Assembly (NCBI GenBank): GCA_949317995.1
Contig: OX439040.1
Location: forward strand, 74,745,972 to 74,809,971
Origin: Acholoe squamosa
Lineage: Eukaryota > Annelida > Polychaeta > Phyllodocida > Polynoidae
DNA: 64,000 nucleotides
Reading direction: 5' to 3'
The position numbers were made by a program, and so were the translations under genes. Within the stretch, counting starts at the first letter, position 1. Each line of letters begins with the position of its first letter. The notes below the pieces were generated by a model, which was given only the letters and a program-made list of their open reading frames with translations, ran no database searches and was not told where the DNA came from. This document shows, piece after piece, positions 13,346 to 25,239 of the stretch.

Positions 13346-13904
13346 AGGGATGGTTTTATACAGAGGCACCCTGTTTTTACACATTACAAAAGTAAATATT
13401 TCGTTTACCTACTTTGGTTGAAGATTATGTTTACACAGAGTTGTTTATTTTAACATTTAAATTAGCATTCTGTAGAGACATTGAGTAGGCGTTTTCAAAA
13501 TGGTGAAATTCACACTGATGTGAAAAAAGAAACTGAAAATATATACAGGTAAGTTTGTTCTTTTAACACATTCCATTCAGAGAGAAGGATGGCATTGACG
13601 GCATTTGGTGGTGGTATTTCGTGTGGTCCCAATAGCTGTGAGGGATACTTTATATGAGATAAGACATTTCTTGCGAGTGCAACTCATGATAATGTGGATT
13701 AAAGTAGAAATTGGTTTGATGTAAAATATGCACGTTAATGGCATATTCCCTTTGGTTCTTTATGCAACAATAATATGATTCTGCCCAGGGCAATGCATCT
13801 TTCATGGATGCATCATATGGCCAATTGAACATAGGGCATTAAATTCCTTTAAAGACAGATAGTGCTAGACAGGGCTACATGCATGCATGTTTTATGCTAA
13901 CCCT

Positions 13905-14203
13905 TTGAGGCATAATTATCTACTCAATCCCAGACAGCTGGCAGGATGCACCAATCAAGGGCTGTGAGGCATAACTATCTACTCAATCCCAGACAGCTGG
14001 CAGGATGCACCAATCAAGGGCTGTGAGGCATAACTATCTACTCAATCCCAGACAGCTGGCAGGATGCACCAATCAAGGGCTGTGAGGCATAATTACCTAC
14101 TCAATTCCAGACAGCTGGCAGGATGCACCAATCAAGGGCTGTGAGGCATAATTACCTACTCAATCCCAGACAGCTGGCAGGATGCACCAATCAGGGGCTG
14201 CCA
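13905..14203 (+). repeat. 59-bp tandem repeat, about five units
   Basis: The phrase TACTCAATCCCAGACAGCTG starts at 13,921, 13,980, 14,039, 14,098 and 14,157, a constant 59-bp step. Units differ at only a few positions (CTATCTAC against ATTACCTAC; CAATCCC against CAATTCC). Each unit includes GGATGCACCAATCAAGGG, which resembles the core of the surrounding dispersed family, so the array probably grew by unequal exchange inside one copy. Confidence 0.95.
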
Positions 14204-14599
14204 AGAAGACTCATCATACCAGCCAACAGGCATGATGTATAATTAATGCATGCAATGATCCTGTGTTTTATATTTGATAGGCCTATCATGTTTGACCTTT
14301 CTGATTCCTGAGTATGAGAGGAGCATGTTTTTGGCTTGATAGTATTCACCGTAGCATTGGCTCAGGTCTCAGTCTGGCTACTTTTACATTTCAGTGACTG
14401 CTTTTTAACAACATTAAGGGCTGCCAATGCAGTAACGTATCATGCCCAAGGGTCGGCACAATGCTTGGAAGCAATTGTATAAGAGGGCGAATTGACAATT
14501 CAAAATGACGCATTTGGCAGCATAGCAAGAGGCATCTCAGCAGCTGGAAATTGGCTGACAGAGACACTTGAACAGTCAAACAGCATTGATGAACCTTCA

Positions 14600-14975
14600 A
14601 GTACCAATAAAACATTCATGCATGATACATAAATGCGCACTAGTGAGCCTGAGAGGTGTTACTCACCGGGGCTACCTTCTTGCATCATGCTCACCCTATA
14701 GGGGTGCATCCACTGCAGATGAATGGACCATCCGTCAATTTCATCCATTTCATTTATCATAGATTTCTATGGAGAAAAATACGGATGAAGGGAGACGGAT
14801 TGTCCATCCGTCGCAGTGGATGCAGCCCTTATGGAAAGGATTCACACCTGGAGGGTTGGCGTATGTGGCTTGGAAGCAGACTCACTAGCATGCACTTTAT
14901 TGGTGCCTGGTGCCAACCAATGGGCATGATGCACTCCTGCATTAGCCCCCCCCCCCCGCTAAAGGGTTACAGCTT
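14600..14975. repeat. 'CATCATGCC' dispersed repeat copy, interrupted
   Basis: It is the same family as 13,140-13,345 (TTACTCACC, CATCATGC, then ACTTTATTGGTGCC, GGGCATGATGCACTCC). It is split by the 133-bp MITE at 14,699-14,831. A C-run lies at about 14,947-14,957. Confidence 0.6.
14699..14831. mobile_element. 133-bp MITE, GCATCCACTGC family, copy 1
   Basis: The ends are TAGGGGTGCATCCACTGC and, at the right, GCAGTGGATGCAGCCCTTA. A second inner inverted pair (GGACCATCCGTC against GACGGATTGTCC) makes the element foldable over most of its length. It sits inside a dispersed repeat. An element of the same length and layout lies at 62,303-62,435. Confidence 0.85.
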
Positions 14976-15569
14976 TAGCAGCAGTAGCATCTAGTGCATG
15001 AGACTAGCTGATGATGCAGAGATTGGGAGATATCCCAAAACATGGCTACTATGCCCTGGGGACGGTATCAGGTTTCTGCCTGATTTTGGTAAACTCACGT
15101 GAGGAGGCGGCATACACACCATGTCGGTCTGAAATACATAGACAAAGGTGCACGAGAATTGGTCATCACTGTGATAACCCTAAGTGCTGACCAATTTGAG
15201 TGCTCCTTTGTATCTATCTCAAGTTAATTTAGTCAGATATGTTCAAAATTCCATTTATTTTGCATCATAATTGATTTTATCATCAGTTATTTGACCATTT
15301 TGTATGTTTTCCCTGGCAGTGTGATATGGGGATGGGTTATCACACTGGGGAGTGTGATACAGAGGTTCTTGGTTAAACCTATGGGGCTGCCGTATTCAAC
15401 TTGAGATAAATGAAGATGTGCATGCACCGTCGGCACTAACACAAACAGTCCATGATGAGTCTGAAGGTCATTTCTTAACACACTACAACTGTACTCTCCA
15501 AGTCATAGGGCTGTCTGCGGTGTGCATTTATAGATAATCAACACTGTTAGTAGTAGGCAGGATTATTTT

Positions 15570-15945
15570 ACAGAAAAAACCCTTGGCAACTTTGGTTCCA
15601 ATACATTTTGCTGTAAATCTACAGGAGGTGAGTCGCTGTAATTCTACAATACAATCCACAGTAATCATACAGTAACAACCACTGTAACCATACAGCAAGA
15701 TTATTCAGATCTACAGAAACATCTGTTGTAAATTAACAGGAAGATATGTTGTAGAATTACAAAAATATGTCTTGTAGAATAACAGTGATATTTTCTGTAA
15801 TTTAACAGCAGAAAATACTGTAAATTTACAGAAACCTTTGCTGGCAACTGAGGTTGCAGCAACTATTGCTGTAAATTTACAGAAATTATGAGTGTAGAAT
15901 TACAGCTAGAGGTGCTGTCAATCTACAAGAACTGTATTGTATAGT
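15570..15945. repeat. Palindromic CTGTAAATTTACAG motif cluster
   Basis: Variants of CTGTAAATTTACAG and TGTAGAATTACAG recur roughly ten times over about 350 bp at uneven spacing (for example near 15,610, 15,710, 15,735, 15,800, 15,820, 15,872 and 15,895). The phrase TTGGCAACTTTGGTT at 15,582 is echoed by GGCAACTGAGGTTGCAGCAA at about 15,842. It looks like a small element made of palindromic sub-repeats. No coding sequence is present. Confidence 0.65.
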
Positions 15946-17354
15946 ATGTATAGGCACTGCTATATATACTCTACCAGTGAGGTGAGTCCATGATATAGTC
16001 CCCATAATATTTTTTATGTGTGCATTCTGTGCAGGCATTGATACTACAAACCATGCATGCCTAATGAAGACAAGAATGTCTCCAATCCCAGTGAAGTGCC
16101 ATCACTGAGAGCGAGAGAAGTAGACAACTGTCTCTCCCAAACCATTTCATGGTCAGTAAGTTTTAACACTGGACTAACCGAAAGGCAGGTAGGCCTATGC
16201 TAGCTTCAAGTTCAGAGTCCAGGCACTTGTATATACAATTTAGACACAGGTGTGGTGGCTTTGAGGTATATTACTGGTTGTTCCTATTATCTATTGTGCA
16301 CAATGTTAGATTGAACCCATTGGGGTTATTATTGTATTACAATTAATTGATAAGCTCTGGGAACATTATTGGATTGAGATGGCACTATCAGCACATACAT
16401 TCTTAACAAATGGTGGATACTGCTGCCCCCCAGTAGCAGGACCTAGAGGTAAGGCTATTTTGATAAAGCCTTTATGGGTCACTCTGGTGCAGAGTGACTG
16501 GCTGGCCTAGGGTATGCAAGAGTAATTATACAGGACCACTCACAGTACATTTGTGTCTACAGGTAGAAGCTTGTCACTAAACAGTGACAGTCAGTTTATT
16601 TGAGAATACTGCTCTTTCCCCTGTTGATTTACATAGAACAGCCCTGTTATATAACCCCAACTCTTTACAGTGAAGGGGAGGGAAAAACATATATTTTGAT
16701 GACATAATCATGTGCAGCTGGGAAGGATAGCTTTCACACAAAATTCCCTTTAACAAGAGTCCTTTTTCAGCCAAAATCGGCCAAATGGCGCTACGTCTGA
16801 CTGGAAATTCATTTACAAAGGTAAATTATGAACAAAATGTCTAAGCTTTGGGGAAGAGTTCAAGACTTTTCAAGTAATTGACTGGGAAACCCTCAGAATA
16901 TCTAATGCACATTGCATTATTATCATATAATATATTAATTATAATTATACTATTTCACAACCGTATGCAACTTGGTAAGACAGTCATCTTACCATATTTA
17001 TAAACATCTATAGCGAAACTCTCATCCCAAATTGTAAATGGGCTATAGAAACTACTGTGGTGGGTATAGTACAACCCACTGTAGAGTCAAAATATTTGTA
17101 CTGATAGCACCTACTACTGTTTTCCAGAAAGAAAAGCAATCCACTGCAAAAACATGGGCGCAGTCTGACAATGTAGGGTTATGCAGGAAGTGAAGTTTGA
17201 ATAGGCCACTGGGTACCTCAGCATATTATATCTTCATGTGGACTGGGAGGAGTATTCCATCTAATAATCACCCTCTGCATGTCTGCTGTATGCATGTAAG
17301 ATATGCACAGTGGGCATTTTTTGGAAAATGTGTGACTCAATTGGTTAACTAAAT
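15946..17354. other. Gene-free stretch
   Basis: No gene, array or clear terminal inverted repeat was recognised. Confidence 0.5.
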
Positions 17355-17432
17355 ATATGTGGATCAACATGGTAAAAGGTACACCCGCGCACCCCCTCAC
17401 GGGCGTACCTTTTACCGTGTTGATCCACATAT
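17355..17432. mobile_element. 78-bp hairpin element, copy 1
   Basis: ATATGTGGATCAACATGG at the left pairs with the right end, whose last bases are GTTGATCCACATAT. The stem is nearly complete through GTAAAAGGTAC and leaves only a short C-rich loop. A copy of exactly the same length lies at 63,905-63,982. It is too short to code for anything and is probably a minimal hairpin MITE. Confidence 0.8.
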
Positions 17433-18020
17433 TTCTAATTATTTGACTACTATAGCATGTTTCTAACTGATATCTCATTCTGGCATTGCTTTATTCTTTT
17501 AATAATCATATTGTAAGAGCCAAACTGCATAGGAATGCAAAAATAATTCTCAACCACTGAAAACACACCTTTTTCTGGGTATGATTTTCTCTATATATGT
17601 TGATCAGACTAAACTATAAACATATATTAGCTGACCTTTTGTTTGTTTGTTTTTTATATGAAGTTAGCTGCCCCATAGCCAGAACCCTTCTTCTGCCATG
17701 GATGGCAGCTGCAGGCTGAGTCCACAAGATGTTAGTTCACTGACTCACCTCTTTACTTTACCACAGCCACTTCTACTCAGCTTGGCTCTGTCAATATTGA
17801 GTTAGTTATGGATGGGAAAGGGGGGTTTAATGGGGTCCAGAGGAGCAGTGTGACTCCATGTATAGCTCCATAAAGGGGACCTGCAGGGAGGAGAGTTGGG
17901 GTGGGATGTGGTGATGGTGGTGAAGTGATTGAGGGTAGTTAGAGGAAAGGATGGATGCACAGGGTAAAAGGAGAGGACATAGCCCAGTAAGTAGCCATGC
18001 CCATAAGGCCTATAACAAAA
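17433..18020. other. Gene-free stretch
   Basis: No gene or repeat structure was recognised. The stretch at about 17,810-17,950 is G-rich on the plus strand. Confidence 0.45.
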
Positions 18021-18260
18021 ATGTGTTATGTTCAGGTAACCTACCCCAATTTCTTGGCCCTTCCCTTTCTTATTGGCCTTAAGGGAAAAAAACTGATTCT
18101 TTGTTTTTTTTTTTTGTGACCCCGCACATTAAATTCGCTTTGTATAGGTCCCGGGGTGTAGGTGTTGTAATTTACAACCAGCCTTATTAAATTCTCCGGA
18201 AAAAAAGTTTCTCTACCTACCTACCCTAATTTTTTCGACCCACTTACCTGAATGTAACAT
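18021..18260. mobile_element. Hairpin element with CTACC / GGTAG core
   Basis: ATGTTCAGGTAACCTACC at the left is mirrored by CTACCTACC and TTACCTGAATGTAAC at the right. Poly-A/T tracts flank the stems. Elements at 31,250-31,399 and 58,456-58,683 share the GGTAGGT plus poly-T style, but their ends differ, so a common family is only a possibility. Confidence 0.5.
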
Positions 18261-19558
18261 TTTTTAATAGGCCCAAACTCTCCAGAATTAGATTTCAGTC
18301 CTAGAGCTGTCTATTTTCTTCAGCATAAGAACTAAAGTTATGCTATATGGTGGTAGGCAAGGGAATGCTTGCTCCAGGGGGATATTTTCTATCACTCACT
18401 GAGTAACTGACCAGGATAAATGTCAGACTGTCCAGTTGTAACACTAACTACCATTGGTCAGTAGGAGAATAGACTGCTTACCCTTGCTCTATTGACACAT
18501 ATTGATTGCCTAGACAGCTGGCCATAAACTACTATATGCGGCAACTTCCTATAAGACCAACCCCTTGTGGGCTGCTAATGTTTTATTGCCTCATGCCCGT
18601 TGGTCAGCATGATGATGCACCGATGACATGCTAATGAGTCTCACCAGTGCTTTTTACGCCATCATACACCAATTGGCACATTATGCCGAATGACACAAAA
18701 TTTCAAACATGACAATGTTCCCGCTGTTGTGGAATTCTACATGTACCTTAAACCTTTAATGGCCATTGTGTGATTTATTGCACGATTGTCTTTGGTTGTC
18801 ATCATTCATAGCACCCTCAGATGAATCTGCCATTGCTGTATTCTCATATAAGGCTGAACCTACAGGGCCAATATACTGCATATAGTGTGGCATGGCTCAA
18901 TACACTGCTAATGGATAGCCTTGCCAGGAGACTGGTACCCATCTGATAGCTCTTATCAGTAGAACTTACTGGTAACAAGCTCCAGCAATGGTCGCGCCCA
19001 CTGGACAATTCGCTACCTTTGGTGATGCCAGTCAACTCTGCATCTCTTTGAATGTCAGTTAAATATAAAGGCATTATGACACTGGGAGGGCCTATTATCT
19101 CAATTTACAATTCCTCTGTAGGCAATCTTTTCTGAATGCATCCTTTGGCACAGAAACATTATCAGTTTGTATCACTCACCCTCACGAAGGGTGTTTTTGA
19201 ATGATGAAAGTGGCTTTTCGTGATAGGTAGCTCACCTCACACAATCATGCTCTGGGTCCACCTTCAAAAAGCACTCACCACCCTAGACTGGAAAAGTGCT
19301 CTCGCGTCTATGAATCAAAAGTGTTCTATCCACTTCCCTGTTCAGTCACACCTCAGTGGGTCTTGTAGTAGTGTCCTTCCGCAAAGTTACTTCCCTAGTA
19401 CACACCCAGCACTTTTAATTTGACTTTCATAGGAAATGACTTTTGGAAACACATAGGAGAAGTGACCATCCACAAGGTAGTCCTTTCCTTCTGAGTAGGT
19501 GCTGCTCTAACAAAAGTGACTTCGTTCATTTCAGAAACACCCTCTTGGTTTCACATAA
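18261..19558. other. Gene-free stretch with one dispersed-repeat fragment
   Basis: A weak copy of the 'CATCATGCC' family lies at about 18,575-18,700 (CATGCCCGTTGGTCAGCATG, CACCAATTGGCACATTATGCC). Nothing else was recognised. Confidence 0.45.
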
Positions 19559-19836
19559 GGGTGTTGTTCCTATGGTAGAAGTGCATCACCTGCAGCAGTC
19601 TCTGTAGCCCTAACAGTTTTGTGTTGCACACATGTGGTCAAAGTAAGGGCACTTGAAAGAGTGTGTGACAAAAGTAGGTACCTCAAATTGCACCACACAC
19701 TATTTTTAAGCAAGGCAGGTGCCTTTTCAGACTTATATGGTGGGTGAAGGTTGAATGGTGAAGCAAAGCGTAACCTCTTTGGAAAAGAGGGCACCTACTC
19801 CCAGCTCTATTCAGCATAAGAGCAACACCCTCCTGT
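19559..19836 (-). mobile_element. TIR element, GGAGGGTGTTGCTCC family, copy D
   Basis: It begins with AAGGGTGTTGTTCCTATGG and ends with TAAGAGCAACACCCTCCTG. The interior (GGCAGGTGCCTTTTCAGAC, GGTGAAGCA, AAAAGAGGGCACCTACT) is the reverse complement of the first half of copy A at 10,899-11,263, so it lies in the opposite orientation and is shorter. No coding capacity. Confidence 0.7.
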
Positions 19837-20324
19837 AATTGTGAATAATTGCTTTAATGTAGTACTTACCTATCTTAGCGCAGGTAAGTAGCGCCAGACG
19901 AGGCATGTTACTCCGCTCATGTCTGCAGTAGTCGTTCTACCGCTCCCTCCGTACCCCCTGTGGCATATGCACCGTAGGCGCCACCGTGCACCATATGTAT
20001 GCAGCCTTTGTCGTGTAGTAGCGGGTTGTAAATCCAAATACACTAGTAAATCCTCAATGCTGTCGGGTTGATAATTCCCTGTATTCACTGCTGGACTATG
20101 ACGGTACAACTGGCTCCCATAGTGTGTTAATTGTGCTAGCTTATCTTGCCAGCACCAAATTAAGCAAGGGCTGTGCCAATAGGAAACTAAGGTAGACTCT
20201 AGGGGTCAAACGAGATGGATTTTCGACAAAGGGAATAATTTGATGTATTCACTGCTGCCATAGGGAAACAGGGTTGACTCCTATAGGCAATATGCATAGA
20301 TGTTGGTTCTGACTCACCCACTAT
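19837..20324. other. Gene-free stretch
   Basis: No gene or repeat structure was recognised. Confidence 0.45.
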
Positions 20325-20665
20325 TCCTCACTGTAAAAGAAAAAGAATGTCATCAAAATAGCAGCGGAATCCTTGTCCCAAAGTTGCGAGAGATCCAACG
20401 ATATATTCCTTGTTCCACTAAACTGCCACCTGGGGCTTCTTGTAAAGCCTACACCGGTTCACTGCAAAACAAGTACCCTTTGTCCCAAATTTGCAATAGA
20501 TCCATCGTTATATTTTACAGTGATGTTGTTATTTTCACAGAGATTCCTTGTACCACCACACTGCCACCTGGGGATTCTTGTAAAAACTACAATGGCCCCT
20601 GGCTAAACAATACCAGTGGTTCAAGGATCCCTGGTAGATTTAACAGTTATTTTCGTTAGTGTGCA
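20325..20665. repeat. Two direct copies of a roughly 130-bp unit
   Basis: Two blocks share TTTGTCCCAAA or TTGTCCCAAAG, AGATCCAACG or AGATCCATCG, CTGCCACCTGGGG and TTCTTGTAAA in the same order. The repetition gives an apparently repetitive 119-residue frame at 20,300-20,659, but that is explained by DNA duplication and I do not call a gene. TGTTATTTTCACAGA also recurs at about 22,788. Confidence 0.5.
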
Positions 20666-20929
20666 GTGTGGACATAGCCTGCTTTGTGCTTTAAATATGG
20701 ATTCTCGGGTTTATCAGGCTTTCACTCTGTCACTTTTTAGAAGGGGTGGTGTCTCGTTCCACCACCTGCATATTAGAATGTACTAGGCACTGACAGAACA
20801 CCCTCTGTCCATCAATTTTTAAAACCCTGGTGACACCAGTATCAATCTTTAAAACAGCTTTGTTGTTCTTTCTACTTTTGTCCTTGTATCTATCTACTGG
20901 TGCCTATGGCATTACATGTAGTTCTGAGA

Positions 20930-21840
20930 TATTTTCTTAATCCACTGGTGAGGGGAGTGAATCCTATATGATCATTGTATTTTTTGGTATAAAAGGGAAT
21001 TCCTTTGGTGTGCTGCCTTGATAATCCACTGGCAAATTTGATAACCCCCAGAGCACAGGCCTACATATGTGTTTGGCGTATACAATAGGCAATTCTTCAG
21101 AGATATTGTTTTTATATCTGTTAAATCCTAGAGCACAGAAATGGTCTACATTTGTGTTTGGACTAAGAGACAGTTCCTCTGAGGTGTTGTATCAATAATC
21201 CACTGGTAAATGCAATGCGGTCATCCCCAGCACAAAGGTCTACTTTAGTGTTTCTGGTACATAACAGGCGTTTAAAGACTGATATATCACAATACAACAA
21301 GATAAGGGCATATTTCTATGTTTTACCACAGTAGCACTGCAGCACTGGTATAGATAGAGTGGTTGCCTCCCTCTCCCTCCAACTGCCTCCCCACTATGAG
21401 CAGCTCATCTGAGTGGCTCTCTCATGCCCTACTCAAAGCAGTGAGCAGCTCTTTTGGGGTATTATCCCGTTAATCCACCTGTGAATCCCATTTGATAATC
21501 CACAGGATATAAGGCTTCCTAAGAGGGTGACAACTGTAATACTGCAGCGCTGGTATAGGTGAAGGGGGCCACCTCCTTTCCCACTGCAACTTCCTCCCCT
21601 TTGGGGTATTGTCCTAATAATCCAGTTGCAAAACCAATTTGGTAATCCCCAGGCTGCATGCAGCCCCTGTTTTAAGTTTGACCACACTGCCACTGCAACA
21701 CAGTGGCTTTAACCGCCTCCTCCGTCACTCTGAGCACTAGGGAGCACATGGGGAGAGGTATTAGGTGTTGGCAGGTCTCCAAGGTGCCAAAGCAGCGTGC
21801 TGTCTGTGATGGTATGCTCACTGGTAATCCACAAGTAGTG
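20930..21840. repeat. Degenerate repeats around 'AATCCACTGG'
   Basis: AATCCACTGG or close variants (AATCCACCTG, AATCCAGTTG, AATCCACAAG) followed by a GATAACCCC-like phrase occur near 20,938, 21,023, 21,196, 21,473, 21,620 and 21,828. GAGCACAG..CTACATnTGTGTTTGG recurs near 21,052 and 21,132. The spacing is irregular. It reads as an old, decayed tandem or nested repeat. Confidence 0.45.
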
Positions 21841-21999
21841 TAGGCCTAATAGATACACCTATTACCACAGAACCTCCCCCTCACTGCCTCTCATAGGGAA
21901 TAAGAAGACAAGGTATAGGTACATTAAGTGACACTAAAATCGAGGATCCCTGGAACATTCGACAGTTCTCTATTTTACAGTGTGCCTTAGATAAAATGA

Positions 22000-22750
22000 G
22001 ACCAGGCTTGCGTTGGTGGCTTCTCTAGTGTTGCTATATGACCTCGATGCATGCAAGCTACAATGGTGCAATATCACTATGCTGGTACCACACATGTAAT
22101 AGGTAAACGTATGACACTTACAGGAATTATCAGCTTTACAGACCTACCCGCACCATAGAAAAAGGGCGGCATTGTACCTTTTTACTTAAGAGTTTCAATA
22201 AGAAAAAAGTGTAAAAATCCCACATTCAGTAAGATAATTCTTCCCAAGACAATCCCCATTTGAACATCTACAATGTCAGTCTGTTATTTATTTGATTTAT
22301 TGGGGAACAAATAATCAAAAAAGGTTTTGACAAAGATATTTACTAAATGAAAATAAAAAAGGCCACTCTAAACTCATATGAAAATAGATAATAAAAAAAT
22401 TAAAAAAAGCCTCCCTCCTGCACTTTTTTTTCCCAGAAAGGTATCTGCAATCCTAAAAAAAAAGTTTAAGTGGCCTTAGTAACACTAAGACACCTCACTG
22501 CCTCAGACAGAGGATACCCTGGCTTCTCTTGTCTTAATATAAGACCTCTTTGTAAGCCACTTTGGTACTAAAAGACTTTGCTACTGCAAGGGTATCTGGT
22601 ACTTCACAGGTAGAAGCACAATGATATATCTCACAGCCTCCTGACCAGGTGGCTTCTCTTGTGATCCTATAAGACCTTCATGAAAGCTACCATGGTATAC
22701 TGCAGTAGTAACTGCTAATCCACAGGGAATGCACTGAGAAAAAAATACCC
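22000..22750. repeat. Degenerate 'TGGCTTCTCT...AAGACCT' repeats
   Basis: Related phrases appear near 22,018, 22,520 and 22,650: GTGGCTTCTCT, then a TATAAGACCT-like phrase, then a CTACnATGGT-like phrase. The intervening 22,180-22,480 is A/T-rich. No gene is visible. Confidence 0.4.
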
Positions 22751-22880
22751 TCAAAATAATGACAGTTCGACGGAAAAAGATTTGACTGTTATTTTCACAG
22801 ACATTCCTCATGACACTGTGCTCTATTGTATTGTTTTCTGGCTTCTCATAACAGACATTCCACTGTTACAAGGATGACCA

Positions 22881-23628
22881 GGAGCTTAATTCAAAAGATC
22901 CTGGGATCCCAACCCCAGCGATCTTAGTGTAGGCACATATCATAAGACCTGACTGGTCTACCCTATGTAATGCAGTGGTTGCAGGCCTGTCCAGAATAGC
23001 TAGTCCTGGGATCACTTCACTATTCCATTTCCACCACTAAGATCACTGCGATCTTAGTGAAATAATTGCATAGTGGTTTCACCTGAGTACAAGAGCACTT
23101 ACAGGGAACACTCCTGATCAAAGGGTGAATAGCCTGCTGCATACATAAAGAGGGGAGGGAGGACATTTGCTGAGTGTCCTTGAGGGCTCTTAGGGCTACT
23201 CATGGGTTAAGTGCACTGTAAGGTAATTCTTCCCTTCTCTCTCTTTGTCCTGGGGGGGAGGGCACAATGCTTCTAATAGGCAAGCATAAATCATACATTC
23301 ATGGGAACAACTCTTGAATACTGTACGGGGGTCAACTGCACCCTGTGCTCTTTTGTTAGCCCATATGGGGATGGGGAACAATGGTATAAGCACTCTTGTG
23401 AAGAAGAGTGACTCCACAGCTATTCCTTTATTTTGGGACTCTTACCCCTGTGCTTAGTCAGTTCTTCTTGGAATAGTGTAGGAGGGCTGAGGCTAAGATC
23501 GATGCGATCCTAGTGCTGGCTAGGATATGTGAACCCAGTCAACTCTTAAAATCACTTAATAGGATAAGGCTGATTTATTCCTAAGATCGCTGGGGTTGTG
23601 ATCCCAGGATGTTTTGAATTAAGCTCCA
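22881..23628. mobile_element. TIR element, GGAGCTTAATTCAAAA type
   Basis: The left end GGAGCTTAATTCAAAAGATC pairs with the right end GTTTTGAATTAAGCTCC. The inverted match continues through CTGGGATC and CCCCAGCGATCTTA, giving TIRs of about 45 bp. Inner palindromes such as CACTAAGATCACTG/CGATCTTAGTG lie near 23,035-23,062 and a related one near 23,491. The ends resemble the elements at 61,090 and 61,676, so the three may form one superfamily. Length is 748 bp; no transposase. Confidence 0.8.
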
Positions 23629-24210
23629 GAATATACAACAGTAATTTATTAGAGTGTATGTACACTCTGCGCGCATATTATTCTTTGATGGAGAACATTG
23701 TGGCTTCTGTCACTATCTATGGTATTCCTGTGTTCTCTCCTCTCACAGTCCTTGTGGCCTCTGTGGCGTTTCTGCATCTCAGCCTCTCAAAGCCGTACTT
23801 CATCTCTAGTCCAAGGCTGGGTGGCGAGTCAAGGGGAGGCATGGAGGTATTAGTGCTCAGGCCCCTACTACCCAGTGCTGACATAGGGAAAATGGCTCAA
23901 CTGCTAATCCATAGGTATTACCTACACCTTACAGCACTGATACACAGATAACTTTATGGTTTCTATGGTATGATTTATTATGCCTCTGGCCTCGTTCCCC
24001 TAAAAAGAAAACAAATTAAGGCTTTAGGTAGTTAATAAAAGGCAAATGTTAACAGACCCTATAGGTGGTAGTGCGCAGGCAATCCCCAGGTAAAAGGAGG
24101 GTCCTATGGGAAAAGGTAGTACTGGCAGACTGGTAGTTCTACAGAACTGGGTTTCCATGTAGTGATAACATTTCACTTGTGTTGCTCACATGTGGCCATG
24201 CTAGTTCAGT
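23629..24210. other. Gene-free stretch
   Basis: No gene was recognised. A 117-residue open frame on the plus strand (23,598-23,951) starts inside the preceding TIR and shows no recognisable domain, so it is not called. Confidence 0.45.
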
Positions 24211-24583
24211 AGGCTGTTGCTCCTATTGTAAAAAGAGCTGTGAGTATATGCCCTCTTTTCTAAACAAGTCATGCACTGCTTCACCTAAGTACTTGCACTC
24301 ACCACATTAGTCTGAAAAGTCAACTGCCTTGTTTAAAATAGATAGAGCTGCACTACCAGGTACAGGTCTACTCATGTCACACGCTCTATAGTTTATTTAT
24401 AGTTTATAATGCTGACTGACTTCTCCCAACTAGGCACCTACTCAAATCCCCCTTTTTGAGCACCGTACTTGAATGACCACTTGTGAGCAACAAAAGGGAC
24501 AAGTTATAGCTACATGAAAAGAAAGGACTGGAAATGAGGGCATTTTTAGCCAGCTCTTCCTTTTACTATAGGAGCAACAGCCT
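24211..24583. mobile_element. TIR element, GGAGGGTGTTGCTCC family, copy B
   Basis: The left end is AGGCTGTTGCTCCTATTG and the right end is ACTATAGGAGCAACAGCCT. It is colinear over nearly its whole length with copy A at 10,899-11,263, with few differences (for example one extra TTTATAG near 24,392). This is the closest pair in the family. Confidence 0.8.
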
Positions 24584-24829
24584 CCTGTGCTAGAAAAGTG
24601 TGATTTGAGTAGGTACCCAGTTGGAAGAAGTCAGTCAGTATAGTAAAGAGTGTGTGACAGGAGTAGGTACCTGATAGTGTAGCTCCATATATTCTGAACA
24701 AGGCAGGTGACTTTTCAGACGAATGTGGTGAGTGCAAGTTGGTTAATGGTGAAGCAGAGCATGACTTGTTTTGAAAAGAGGGGACATACTGACAGCTCTA
24801 TTTACCATAGGAGCAACACCCTCCAGGCT
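24584..24829 (-). mobile_element. TIR element, same family, copy C (abutting copy B)
   Basis: The interior runs as the reverse complement of the first half of copies A and B (GGCAGGTGACTTTTCAGACG, GTGAAGCAGAGCATGAC, AAAAGAGGGGACATACT) and ends in ATAGGAGCAACACCCTCCAG. It follows copy B with no spacer, so B and C form a head-to-head pair. More fragments of the family continue to about 25,110. Confidence 0.65.
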
Positions 24830-25239
24830 CACATAGCATCACTGGAGGCTATTGCATATAAGTGAAAACGAGCACTTAGTAGGTACCCTCTTGCGCTAAA
24901 ATGTTACACTCTGCTTCACCATTCAACTTGTACTCAGAATATTAGACTAAGAATTAAAGCCACCTGTCTTGTTTAAAAATATTGTGTATTTCACAAGCAG
25001 GTATGTTACCGTGTGACATACCTGCTCATTAAAAGGTATTTCCACCTGACACACATGAGCCCATCTGTGCGACACAAAAATAAAGTCCGGACTGAAAAGG
25101 AAGTGACCACTGCAGGTAAGGTACTTCTTAAACAAAACTACCTTTTCCTCTATATGCAATACCTTTCTCAGAACCTTACACATGAGTTATTATGGCTTCC
25201 GTGGTGTTACTTGAGTCCCAATCCTGGTTATGCTACTTT

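Noticed and set aside
13905..14203. Regular repeats resembling a CRISPR array
   Set aside because: Contiguous 59-bp tandem units without unique spacers, in an animal-type genome and with no cas genes.
20300..20659. 119-codon frame with two internal repeats (LPPGASC / LPPGDSC)
   Set aside because: The repetition is explained by a duplicated DNA unit; no signal peptide or domain is evident, and related non-coding copies exist nearby.
23598..23951. 117-codon plus-strand frame
   Set aside because: It starts inside a TIR and has no recognisable domain.
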